Assembly (NCBI GenBank): GCA_030596225.1
Contig: JAUVKO010000069.1
Span: 1-9,102 of the forward strand
Direction: 5' to 3'
Origin: Fidelibacterota bacterium
GTDB taxonomy: Bacteria; Fidelibacterota; UBA8477; JABMPR01
DNA length: 9,102 nt
The notes beneath the pieces are model-generated. The model saw only the letters and a list, made by a program, of their open reading frames with translations. It was not told the origin of the DNA and ran no database searches. Made by a program: the position numbers and the translations under genes. Position 1 is the stretch's first letter. The number at the start of each line of letters is the position of its first letter. Shown piece after piece: positions 1 to 7,378 of this stretch.

Positions 1-2332
1 CGGTAATATCCATGGTATTCCAGCCTGGTTGCAGATAGCCCCAGCCCTTACGAACTATCTCAGTACCCGGCATACCATCAGGACCATTATCATCCCAGAT
101 AACCGCCCATGTATGACCAACATCTGTATCATCACTATATATTTTCATCCGCTTAATCAGTGTATGATAACCATCTGGTGTGAATTTCACAGCTTGAAAA
201 TCTCCGGCAGATGGCATATTAAATCCAGCTTCTGCACTACCATCATCCTGGCTAAGCTCCATGACACTCGCCGATTCTGGCTGGCCGATAGCTTCTTCAG
301 AATGCTCGCTTTCTCCCTCTGTATAATTAGCAGAGACAACATAATGATAGATCTCACCATTGATAACATCCGTATCAAGGTAAGAGAATGCAGTAAGATC
401 TGAGATCAGAGTATCCCAATATATGCTTATATCCAGACGACGATAAACGTTGAATGAGGTAGGAGAAGTGCCAGCTTCAGGTATGATGATCTCAGCGCGA
501 ATAGCCAGATTAGCAAGCTCCGTAGAAGTTTCATCAGTAATACGTTCCCAACCAGAGTCACCCCAAATTAACGAATTGCCGGAAGCAGGATTCTCCGCTG
601 AAATTGAATCGGCTAGCAGACCCTGACTCCCTTCTGCAAAATTCCCAATACAAAGGGCGAATTTTTCACCGGCATTAAACATCAACCCGGTTCCACTCAG
701 ATCAACAATGGTTGCTGTTGAATTTGCAGCTACTTTCACACCTTCTTTGGTATAAAGAATCTGGTCTGGAAGGCCATCAACTCCTATTGAGTAAACATAG
801 GCATCGATGGTTCCTGCAAAAGTTCCACCGCTTGCTGACATATAATATTTAGCTTTTCCGAGATAGCCACCATCTTCAATAGCCTCAAAAATGACACCAT
901 AAGGTTGGTCAGCGTTTGTGTACCACCTCCAAGCAGCGCGATTATCATAGCTGATCTCAGAAGTGGCACCGGTTACCGGCGCTGCCCAGGTCAGGAGCAC
1001 TTCATTCTCATCAGATTCGGCCATAACATTAACAGGTACTGGAAGAATGCCCACAAACCCTATATGCCAAAGGTCGCCGGCAAGCGGTACTTGAGAAGCA
1101 CCTACCCAACCCTCACTGGTTTCACCATCATTGGTGAGAACACCTGCAATATCAATATCATCAACGATCCAACCGAACATATCTGCCTGACTATCAGTGT
1201 CATAACCAGGATCGGAAGCAAAGGCAAATCTGATCTTAACGGTTGCCCCATCGTAGGTACTTGGGATAGTAACCGTTACCGGTTCCCAACCTTCAGAAGA
1301 TCCACCCCAACCGGGGACACCTTCACCTTCGTTAAATTCACTCCCAAAGCTATACATTGAAGTGGCGTTATAGGCGGGTGCGACATCCGTTAAGACCTCC
1401 CAGGTAGCTCCATCATCGCTGGAGATGCGCATATTGGTGCCATCCCAGCCATTCCAGGGTGCATCACCACCCAGTGCTTCAATATTCCTGTTCTGCTGAA
1501 AGGTAACGGTGTTGGTCTGGCCAGTTGGCAAAGTAACTAATGGTGAATCAAATGTTTGATACCAATGATTCAGGTAACCACCTGCATCACCAAGCTCAGG
1601 ATCATTCATGGCCCAGGATTGACCTGCATAAGCACCTACAGTGGTCTGATGCCAGAGAGAAGGAATATCTGTGGCATCCACAGATACCCAACCGGCCATG
1701 TCATTATTCTCAAAATCTTCAAAGTAGATTACCGTACCATCAACTTCAAGCATCACATCATCAAAAAAGATACCTTCTCCAGAAGGATTATCGTCATCGG
1801 ATTCAAAATAGAGGCGAAACTGGATATCCATACCGGCATAGTCATCGAGGCGACCATCCAGAGAATAGCTATCTACAAAGCTGCTCCAGTCACCGGGGGC
1901 ATCAATATATATATAATTAAAAAGAGTCGTATCGGCATATGGATTGGAGATGTAATACCAGGTACCTTCACCGCCGATTTGAAACTGACAACCCCAATGG
2001 TCATCATCGTCAGGATCACTGAAACTACCTCTGACAGCAAGGTCAAATTTGACTACACCACCTGCAGGGATAGAGATAACAGGAGAATAGACATAATTAG
2101 ACATATAAGGCACATAGGTTCCTTCTTCAGTCTGGCAAGCGAGTGCATATTTACCAGTATGAAGTGCTCGACTGGCACTTGCATGTGTGATCGAACCCTG
2201 ATCGCCTATAGAGGTGCTTACCCTGTTATAGGTGAGCTGAGTTGCGTTATTCTGCTGATCATTGTATGAATTCGCATAAGCTGACCAAGCAAAGAGTGCT
2301 ACTAATAAAAGTCTGGTTATCCACTTCATCAT
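1..2332 (-). CDS. Large secreted multi-domain protein with jelly-roll (MAM-like) and Fn3 modules, N-terminal 777 residues
   Basis: The frame is open from the tandem ATGs at 2332/2329 to the left edge, so the C-terminus is missing. Residues 1-20 are a Sec signal peptide (LLLVALFAWSAYA then NSYND). Two consecutive jelly-roll domains of the MAM/choice-of-anchor type follow at about 21-200 and 203-397; both end in a similar motif (IFFDDVML and GWIVDDIDIAG), and the second opens with YFEDFENND and includes WNGWDGTNMRISSDDGATW. This resembles the C-terminal region of immune-inhibitor-A-like secreted proteins, but no HExxH protease motif is present here. An Fn3 domain begins at about 432-453 (VNVMAESDENEVLLTWAAP), is interrupted by about 165 residues, and resumes at 625-680 (SFNVYRRLD, YLDTDVINGEIYHYVVSANY). 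The insert (458-618) and the start of the last domain (692-777) look like copies of one another. Acidic runs at 106-111 and 178-181 may bind calcium. Likely a cell-surface or released adhesin or binding protein; function unknown. A C-terminal sorting domain would lie outside the window. Confidence 0.85.
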   Translation of the reverse strand, partial: MMKWITRLLLVALFAWSAYANSYNDQQNNATQLTYNRVSTSIGDQGSITHASASRALHTGKYALACQTEEGTYVPYMSNYVYSPVISIPAGGVVKFDLAVRGSFSDPDDDDHWGCQFQIGGEGTWYYISNPYADTTLFNYIYIDAPGDWSSFVDSYSLDGRLDDYAGMDIQFRLYFESDDDNPSGEGIFFDDVMLEVDGTVIYFEDFENNDMAGWVSVDATDIPSLWHQTTVGAYAGQSWAMNDPELGDAGGYLNHWYQTFDSPLVTLPTGQTNTVTFQQNRNIEALGGDAPWNGWDGTNMRISSDDGATWEVLTDVAPAYNATSMYSFGSEFNEGEGVPGWGGSSEGWEPVTVTIPSTYDGATVKIRFAFASDPGYDTDSQADMFGWIVDDIDIAGVLTNDGETSEGWVGASQVPLAGDLWHIGFVGILPVPVNVMAESDENEVLLTWAAPVTGATSEISYDNRAAWRWYTNADQPYGVIFEAIEDGGYLGKAKYYMSASGGTFAGTIDAYVYSIGVDGLPDQILYTKEGVKVAANSTATIVDLSGTGLMFNAGEKFALCIGNFAEGSQGLLADSISAENPASGNSLIWGDSGWERITDETSTELANLAIRAEIIIPEAGTSPTSFNVYRRLDISIYWDTLISDLTAFSYLDTDVINGEIYHYVVSANYTEGESEHSEEAIGQPESASVMELSQDDGSAEAGFNMPSAGDFQAVKFTPDGYHTLIKRMKIYSDDTDVGHTWAVIWDDNGPDGMPGTEIVRKGWGYLQPGWNTMDIT

Positions 2333-2334
2333 TG

Positions 2335-2371
2335 TTATCCTTATTTTTCCTTTAATCCTAATTTATCCTTT
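2335..2371 (-). promoter_or_regulatory. Purine-rich leader with four AGGA-like motifs, including the ribosome binding site
   Basis: Read on the minus strand, this leader contains GG in an A-rich context four times (AAAGGAT, TTAGGAT, AAAGGAA, TAAGGAT), spaced 10, 8 and 10 nt. The last, AAGGA at 2342-2338, is 5 nt from the ATG at 2332 and 8 nt from the ATG at 2329, and is the probable working SD. The others could be standby or redundant sites, or chance in an A-rich leader. Confidence 0.5.
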
Positions 2372-2372
2372 A

Positions 2373-2497
2373 TGTCTTTGCGATGAGCCCTTCGATTTCA
2401 CTCAGGACAGGCTTCGCGACGAAGCCCGTCCGACCGGGTTATCCGGGCTGGCAATCTCGGGTTAGAGATCGCCGCGTCCTTCGGACTCGCGAAGACA
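2373..2497. repeat. Composite palindromic intergenic repeat (MITE/REP-like)
   Basis: The element is bounded by an 11-bp imperfect inverted repeat, TGTCTTTGCGA (2373-2383) and TCGCGAAGACA (2487-2497), matching at 10 of 11 positions. Inside are two strong hairpins. The first pairs 2405-2416 with 2420-2431 (GGCTTCG, loop CGA, CGAAGCC at its core; 11 of 12 pairs). The second pairs 2450-2458 with 2465-2473 (GGCAATCTC, loop GGGTTA, GAGATCGCC; 8 of 9). A short GTCC-TTC-GGAC hairpin lies at 2476-2486 and CCGG repeats at 2434-2446. It is visibly more GC-rich than its flanks. The right half resembles dispersed elements of the type TCATTGCGAG...GCAATCTC seen in many bacterial genomes, and 2391-2411 resembles another dispersed type (TTCGACTTCGCTCAGGACAGG), both from general knowledge and unchecked here. 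Confidence 0.7.
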
Positions 2498-2519
2498 AGT
2501 TATTGAGGCACTTTATTTT

Positions 2520-3842
2520 CTAAAAGCCAAAACCAACAGATACCTGCTGAACCATGCCTAAGATACCATAGTTTGAGTAAGAATAGTCAAATATTAATTT
2601 TGTTCCATACAAATTGTATTTAAGACCTGCCCCGATGGAAAAGCGCCGTAATGTGTATTTATCAGCACCATAATAACTGTTCCAGCTAGTTGTTGAAAAC
2701 TGATCAGTCTTAACAGACAGGCCATCTTCATAGGGTTCAGAGGCATCGTGGACACCATTATCATTCCAATCGATATAATACTCTCCAAGATCATATTGAT
2801 CGTTGTATTCCACTGTATAGATATCATACTGCACCGGCCATTCATATTTCAATTTATAGCCGCCACGCAAGAAGAGCAACTCATCCCAACTGTACTCAAA
2901 TCCAATGGCTCCCCTCAAAACTGCATCAAAAGGATCATTGGCATCAACGAGGATACTCAGGCGCTGATAAGGCGTTTTAAACCAGGGACTCTTACCGCCT
3001 AAAACATCCATACGCAAGCCGGCACGAAAGACCAGCGGTAAAGGCCACTCCTCAGTCAACAAGCGAGAAGTCAACTCCGGGTTAGCTTGAAGATCATCAT
3101 TGATATCAATTGGTTGATTCAGGTCAGGGCCATCAAAACGACTGCCCACGCCAAAATTCTGAATAGACATCCCCAGTACTAAACCGTAAATACCCAAGTC
3201 AAAATTTGATCCTACATCAAAGGCAAAGGTACTCGCCGTTTCCCGGTAAATAGTCTCGCGGATCATTTTAGAGGTAACTCCCACAGCGAGACGATCTGTT
3301 AGCTGCCGCGTAAAAGCCAGTCCCAGGGCGAGCCCGGTGACCTGAAAGTTTTCACCTGTACCATCCGGGAAATCCAGGGTAGTAACTTCCATATCACCTG
3401 AACTCATATACTGAGCAATGACACCCATAGTATTTCCGCCACCGATAGGCATTGTAAAACCCAGATAACTGCTTGAAATACCGGCATAGAGTTCATTGTT
3501 ACTTACATATAGTTCAGGACCATCGGTCATTGCAATTCCTGCAGGATTCCAGGCCATTGCTATAGGGACCCGAGCCAGAGCAGTATATGCCCAACCCAGG
3601 GCTGCTCCGGCAGCTCCGTATTCCAATTTCAGGAATTGACCCATAGAAGTAGCCACCTTGGAAAAATCATCTCCGGGAAACACAGTATTTATAGAATCTT
3701 GCCTTGAATCCTGAGCATTTATATGTCCTGGAATCATCATAAACAGAGTTATCACCGTGAGGAGTAAGTGTTGGGTCATTTTCCAGGATCCGACTTTGAT
3801 ATGTTTTGCTGTAGAAATGGAGATCGTTTTTTGTTTCATCAT
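2520..3842 (-). CDS. PorV/PorQ-family outer-membrane beta-barrel protein
   Basis: Encodes 440 residues from the ATG at 3842 (439 from the adjacent ATG at 3839). The start is set by the strong SD; an in-frame upstream extension of 40 residues lies inside the cargo gene and is cysteine- and arginine-rich, unlike coding sequence for this family. The N-terminal hydrophobic segment (about 24-37) ends in GHINA then QDS, a likely Sec signal peptide with an unusually long n-region; a start at Met22 (3779) would give a classic signal peptide but has only a weak SD. Residues 76-104 carry the family signature GAAGAALGWAYTALA followed by AWNPAGIA, close to the common form of glycine-rich GxGxAYTAL and WNPAG. 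The rest alternates short amphipathic strands and ends in VSVGFGF, typical of an outer-membrane barrel. PorV binds and shuttles type IX cargo domains in Bacteroidetes; a similar role for the co-encoded cargo is inferred. Odd feature: an EF-hand-like loop at 358-369. It is not closer to PorV than PorQ by anything I can see. Confidence 0.85.
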   Translation of the reverse strand: MMKQKTISISTAKHIKVGSWKMTQHLLLTVITLFMMIPGHINAQDSRQDSINTVFPGDDFSKVATSMGQFLKLEYGAAGAALGWAYTALARVPIAMAWNPAGIAMTDGPELYVSNNELYAGISSSYLGFTMPIGGGNTMGVIAQYMSSGDMEVTTLDFPDGTGENFQVTGLALGLAFTRQLTDRLAVGVTSKMIRETIYRETASTFAFDVGSNFDLGIYGLVLGMSIQNFGVGSRFDGPDLNQPIDINDDLQANPELTSRLLTEEWPLPLVFRAGLRMDVLGGKSPWFKTPYQRLSILVDANDPFDAVLRGAIGFEYSWDELLFLRGGYKLKYEWPVQYDIYTVEYNDQYDLGEYYIDWNDNGVHDASEPYEDGLSVKTDQFSTTSWNSYYGADKYTLRRFSIGAGLKYNLYGTKLIFDYSYSNYGILGMVQQVSVGFGF

Positions 3843-3843
3843 C

Positions 3844-3852
3844 TCACCTCCT
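3844..3852 (-). promoter_or_regulatory. Strong Shine-Dalgarno sequence overlapping the cargo stop codon
   Basis: On the minus strand this reads AGGAGGTGA, a 9-base match to the anti-SD tail and the strongest in the window. It begins inside the TAG stop of the upstream gene. AGGAGG lies 4 nt before the ATG at 3842 and 7 nt before the ATG at 3839. It decides the start of the PorV-like gene against a longer frame that would begin at 3962 inside the upstream gene. Confidence 0.85.
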
Positions 3853-6800
3853 ACCTGATCACGGCAAATTTGCCGACATATTTTTCGTGATTGGGTGTTT
3901 CTACAACGAATACATATAAGCCTGGGGCAATTTCCTGACGATTCATAGACCGCAGGTTCCATTCTTCCTGGCCGGAGAAAATGTCGTTGTGGAGCACCGT
4001 ATAGACCAGATCACCGGTCAAAGTGAAGATCTTGATCACACACTCATTGGGTAAATGGGTAAAATGCAGACTTTTATGATTTGCATCTGTTTCCCAATCT
4101 GCGGTAACGATATACGGGTTGGGAACTACTTTGACCTTTTTAAGATCGGCATAGCTCACCTCATTCATATTCGAAATACTCGTAGCCCGGAAGGTGAACA
4201 TATCACCATCCTCAAATGGTTTGTCGATGGATATATGTGTAATATCTCCCGTCTCAGCATGCCGGGCATTGGGTTGATCTACGCCTGTTGTATCCCAACG
4301 ATAAGTAATGAACCAGGTATTGATCGATGTAGCTCCCAGATTATAGCCCAGCACTTCGTCTTCACGGAACTGGATCTTTCCACCAGACCTGAAGTAAGGA
4401 TAATTTTCGTCTGGTGAAGAGCCTACTTCACCGGCAGAAGATACCAAAAGAGTCACTTCCCTAAAATCTTCTATAGTCCCATTTCCATTGAGATCTTCAC
4501 CTGCATCCAACAGCCCATTACCATTTATATCTTCTCCAAAAGAAGTATTGTAAACACGAAAAGGAATATCCCGGTTTGCGTAATCAGTATTAGGATTTTC
4601 CCAATCCCAATGAATCTCATAATCAGCAGCATATCTGATGCTGGGATAGGCCACACCGAGGTTATACACCGGTGACTCAGAAGGCTCCATGCCCTCCCAG
4701 TAAACAGTGTCAACCTGAGGATAAGCAAGATTTTCCAGATAGAATTGAAAACCACCCCAGACATCAGAAAACATAGTTGATGTTCCAAGAGTCATTTCTG
4801 TAAGTATGGTATCACCCGAGGCGCTATCCACTATGGTGTAGGTCGGCTCAAGGTGGTAATACGGATTATCACAATCAGCCGTAAAACACTGGGGTTCGGC
4901 ATTTATGGTAATGAAATAGGTGCTAGAATTGATTTCGACTTCACCCGGGTTGGTTGGAATCACCTCCACTTCACCGGTGCCGATGGTCCATTCAGCCAGA
5001 TCAATACCCCAGGCAGTTGGCGCATTGGAAGGTCGGGCATCAGGTGTTACCCTTACAAATTGAGGAAGCAAGGGGCTGTTACCTCTGAAATTCTCCAGTG
5101 ATTCGAGGGGATCCCAGGGGTTAGCCGGATCTTGATTTGTATAAAATCCAACACTGTCAATACCAATATCATAGGCGACCACTGAATAGGAATAGCTTAC
5201 TCCATTGATCACATCGGTGTCTACGTAGCGATGTTCCAAGCCTGAATCAGTACCCAGACTAAACCAGGGTGCGACGGGATCAGGACCGCTATAGTCACGG
5301 TCAATACGATAACCACGTGCCGCTTCCTCATCTTTGGTGAGATCGAATTGGGCCAGAGGTTTCCAGCCAACAGCTTGACCATCAGTATTATAAATAACAT
5401 CTGTATGGGGATTTCCCCATGTGGAACCACCATCCGTAGAACGATATATCTTATAGCCCTGAAAATCAGGCACATTGGTCACGATATCGCGGGAAGACTC
5501 AGCTTTCGAGTCCCAGTAGAGTGTTATTTTACCATCATCACCCACAGCAGAAACAGTAGGAGCATCCGGCGGTGAAAAGCCCTGATATTTAAGATCATAC
5601 ATGATCTGGGCCATTTCAGCATTCTTGGCCAGATCAGGAGGTGTATCAAAATTCTCAGTATCATTCGGTGGATCACCCATGATCACTGCGAAAGAAAAAT
5701 ATGTAGTATCACCGGCCGCCAGATCGAAGGGACCGGCTGACATCATGAATACACAATCCAGACCATCGGGATATTCATTGAGCAAACCTTCCAAAGAATC
5801 AAAATGCGGATTAATGATACCGTCCAATGCAGGGTGAAAATACCATTTCTCATAAAATGAAGACATGTTATTATTGCCGGTCACCCCACGCCATTCCCAA
5901 TCTTTGTAGTTGCGATTGCCTAAACCAACATAGGATGTATCTCCTGCCATAAGTGCAAACATGATATTTTCTTTATCAATAGCTCCCGGACAACCTGCTG
6001 CACCGGCATAACCACCCGAACAACTGGGGCCTGCGTTCTCATCTTTCAAGACGCCTGGACGTTTATACCAGTCAAACCAATGCCAATCCGTAAGACCAAG
6101 TGATTCACCCTGATGAATATCAATGATGCCATCACCTTCAAAGTCCAAGTCCTGAGATGCTAAGGGTGTATCCAGTAGTTTAAGAGCTGAATAGGCCAAG
6201 TTTGTAGCATTAGTGCTTCGATCATCCCAATCCCAGATAAATGCCATATCATAAGTCGTGTCAAAAGCCATCATATCATCATCATTGGTGCGTCCTGTGT
6301 ACTGACCATTCTCTAATCTGGAGTAAGAGTCCACATCGAAGTAAAAGCCTCCATAAGTGCCCTGATAATCGAATCCATAATGTGACCCATCCCCCAGGTC
6401 ATCAGAATGACCGAAAAAATCGCGATAAAATAATTCATAAATGACTGTATCACCTGATGTGACAGGCATCCAAGTCGAATCCGGAATGCCGTCACCGTTG
6501 GTGTCTATGGGGAAACCTTTATAAGACTCATTGACGATCTCAACTGTAAAAAAGGCAATATCTTCCGCATAGGAGCGACCATATGAGTGAGCATTCACTG
6601 TAATGTGCATTCCCAATGCATAGCCTTGAGTCATATCTTCATCACGAACTGCCAGACGGTCATCAAACTCCATGTAAATATCCTGATCACCAATATGACG
6701 ACCGACGATCTCTTGACCATAGGCCGGGGAAGACCGATCAGTAATGACAGCCCAATCACCGGGCCAGGTACGCTCTTCCAGACCTGTGCTCGTGTTTATG

Positions 6801-7378
6801 CGCATGGGCCAACTATCGGGGATATCGCTGGAGGCCAGTAAGGGATATGGATCCCCGGTATCAGTATAGATTCCACCATAGATTTCACCGGCCAAGACAT
6901 CACCGCTATGAAGATAGCCGTAAGAATTTTCTACGGATTCCCAATCGCACTGTTTTTGATCCTGAACCCGATCAAACCAGGATTCTGAAACTGTTGAGCC
7001 CCAATAGACCAGAGTATCCGACCGATAGTGCTCCAGATCAGGAATGTATGCAGGACGTTTAGACCAAGGTGTCATATTCCCTTCAGCATCTCTCCCAGGC
7101 ACACCCAGCATGAACGAAACAGCAGAAATGTATTGATAACCTTTATATAAACCAGATGGTGAGGCATAATCCTCAAATTCAATGAAGTTACCGTAATTAT
7201 GAGTGGCAAATTGTAATTCACCTTTACTCATATAGCCACGAGCCCTGTTTAATATGGGGTCAAAAGCAGCGCTTTTCCCTAATCCGGAAGCCGGTCGTGG
7301 ATTTGGCTCAGCAGCATTCACCAGCTGCGGAACAATGCAGAGAACAAATAATATGGAAGTGATTGTTGTTTTCATCAT
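3851..7378 (-). CDS. Large secreted protein with Fn3 module and FlgD-like/T9SS-type C-terminal domain
   Basis: This complete gene encodes 1175 residues from the first of two tandem ATGs; the second (7375) is better spaced from the SD. Residues 1-22 are a Sec signal peptide (IVPQLVNA then AEPNP); there is no lipobox. Residues about 40-600 form a conserved-looking region I cannot assign, rich in Trp, Tyr, Asp and Gly, including an aromatic patch at 431-441 (DWHWFDWYKRP). A fibronectin-III-like module covers about 604-745 (ITLYWDSK, GYKIYRSTDGG, VINGVSYSYSVVAYD). Residues 1081-1175 resemble the FlgD Ig-like/T9SS-type C-terminal domain: VKVVPNPY, IKIFTLTGDLV, W-L, then IAPGLYVFVVE and KFAVIR. Calcium-loop-like motifs occur at 292-300, 412-420 and, as a tandem pair, 950-971. 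Mature cysteines include C453/C463 and C831/C836, possible disulfides. It is coupled to the receptor upstream and the PorV-like gene downstream, suggesting a surface-exposed cargo. No catalytic motif was recognised, so its function is unknown. Confidence 0.87.
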   Translation of the reverse strand: MMKTTITSILFVLCIVPQLVNAAEPNPRPASGLGKSAAFDPILNRARGYMSKGELQFATHNYGNFIEFEDYASPSGLYKGYQYISAVSFMLGVPGRDAEGNMTPWSKRPAYIPDLEHYRSDTLVYWGSTVSESWFDRVQDQKQCDWESVENSYGYLHSGDVLAGEIYGGIYTDTGDPYPLLASSDIPDSWPMRINTSTGLEERTWPGDWAVITDRSSPAYGQEIVGRHIGDQDIYMEFDDRLAVRDEDMTQGYALGMHITVNAHSYGRSYAEDIAFFTVEIVNESYKGFPIDTNGDGIPDSTWMPVTSGDTVIYELFYRDFFGHSDDLGDGSHYGFDYQGTYGGFYFDVDSYSRLENGQYTGRTNDDDMMAFDTTYDMAFIWDWDDRSTNATNLAYSALKLLDTPLASQDLDFEGDGIIDIHQGESLGLTDWHWFDWYKRPGVLKDENAGPSCSGGYAGAAGCPGAIDKENIMFALMAGDTSYVGLGNRNYKDWEWRGVTGNNNMSSFYEKWYFHPALDGIINPHFDSLEGLLNEYPDGLDCVFMMSAGPFDLAAGDTTYFSFAVIMGDPPNDTENFDTPPDLAKNAEMAQIMYDLKYQGFSPPDAPTVSAVGDDGKITLYWDSKAESSRDIVTNVPDFQGYKIYRSTDGGSTWGNPHTDVIYNTDGQAVGWKPLAQFDLTKDEEAARGYRIDRDYSGPDPVAPWFSLGTDSGLEHRYVDTDVINGVSYSYSVVAYDIGIDSVGFYTNQDPANPWDPLESLENFRGNSPLLPQFVRVTPDARPSNAPTAWGIDLAEWTIGTGEVEVIPTNPGEVEINSSTYFITINAEPQCFTADCDNPYYHLEPTYTIVDSASGDTILTEMTLGTSTMFSDVWGGFQFYLENLAYPQVDTVYWEGMEPSESPVYNLGVAYPSIRYAADYEIHWDWENPNTDYANRDIPFRVYNTSFGEDINGNGLLDAGEDLNGNGTIEDFREVTLLVSSAGEVGSSPDENYPYFRSGGKIQFREDEVLGYNLGATSINTWFITYRWDTTGVDQPNARHAETGDITHISIDKPFEDGDMFTFRATSISNMNEVSYADLKKVKVVPNPYIVTADWETDANHKSLHFTHLPNECVIKIFTLTGDLVYTVLHNDIFSGQEEWNLRSMNRQEIAPGLYVFVVETPNHEKYVGKFAVIR

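Larger units (their letters stand above)
2333..2519. other. 187-bp noncoding gap between the PorV-like gene and the next gene
   Basis: No open frame of note lies here. It holds a composite palindromic element (2373-2497) and an A/G-rich leader (about 2335-2371, minus strand) ahead of the next start. I see no convincing promoter hexamers and no hairpin followed by a T run in the minus direction, so neither a terminator nor a new promoter can be placed with confidence. Confidence 0.7.

Noticed and set aside
29..403. Plus-strand open frame of 124 codons at the left edge
   Set aside because: Antisense to the Fn3/jelly-roll part of the secreted protein, which remains open through this region.
905..1360. 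Plus-strand open frame of 151 codons
   Set aside because: Antisense shadow of the same secreted-protein gene; no motif or ribosome binding site supports it.
1904..1916. Short AT dinucleotide run as a regulatory or slippage site
   Set aside because: It lies within coding sequence and encodes an ordinary NYIYID strand; at about five units it needs no special explanation.
1556..2269. Plus-strand open frame of 237 codons
   Set aside because: It is antisense to the second secreted protein, is rich in Ile, Thr and His without domain character, and has no convincing SD; the opposite strand has a signal peptide and recognisable domains.
2373..2497. Intrinsic terminator for the operon
   Set aside because: The hairpins are strong but no T-rich tract follows in the minus direction; the sequence after it is A- and G-rich. 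Termination here remains possible but not shown.
3843..3962. Forty-residue N-terminal extension of the PorV-like frame overlapping the end of the cargo gene
   Set aside because: It lies wholly inside the C-terminal domain of the cargo in another frame, has a composition unlike a signal peptide, and a near-perfect SD sits just before the ATG pair at 3842/3839.
4055..4417. Plus-strand open frame of 120 codons
   Set aside because: Shadow of the conserved C-terminal domain region of the cargo gene.
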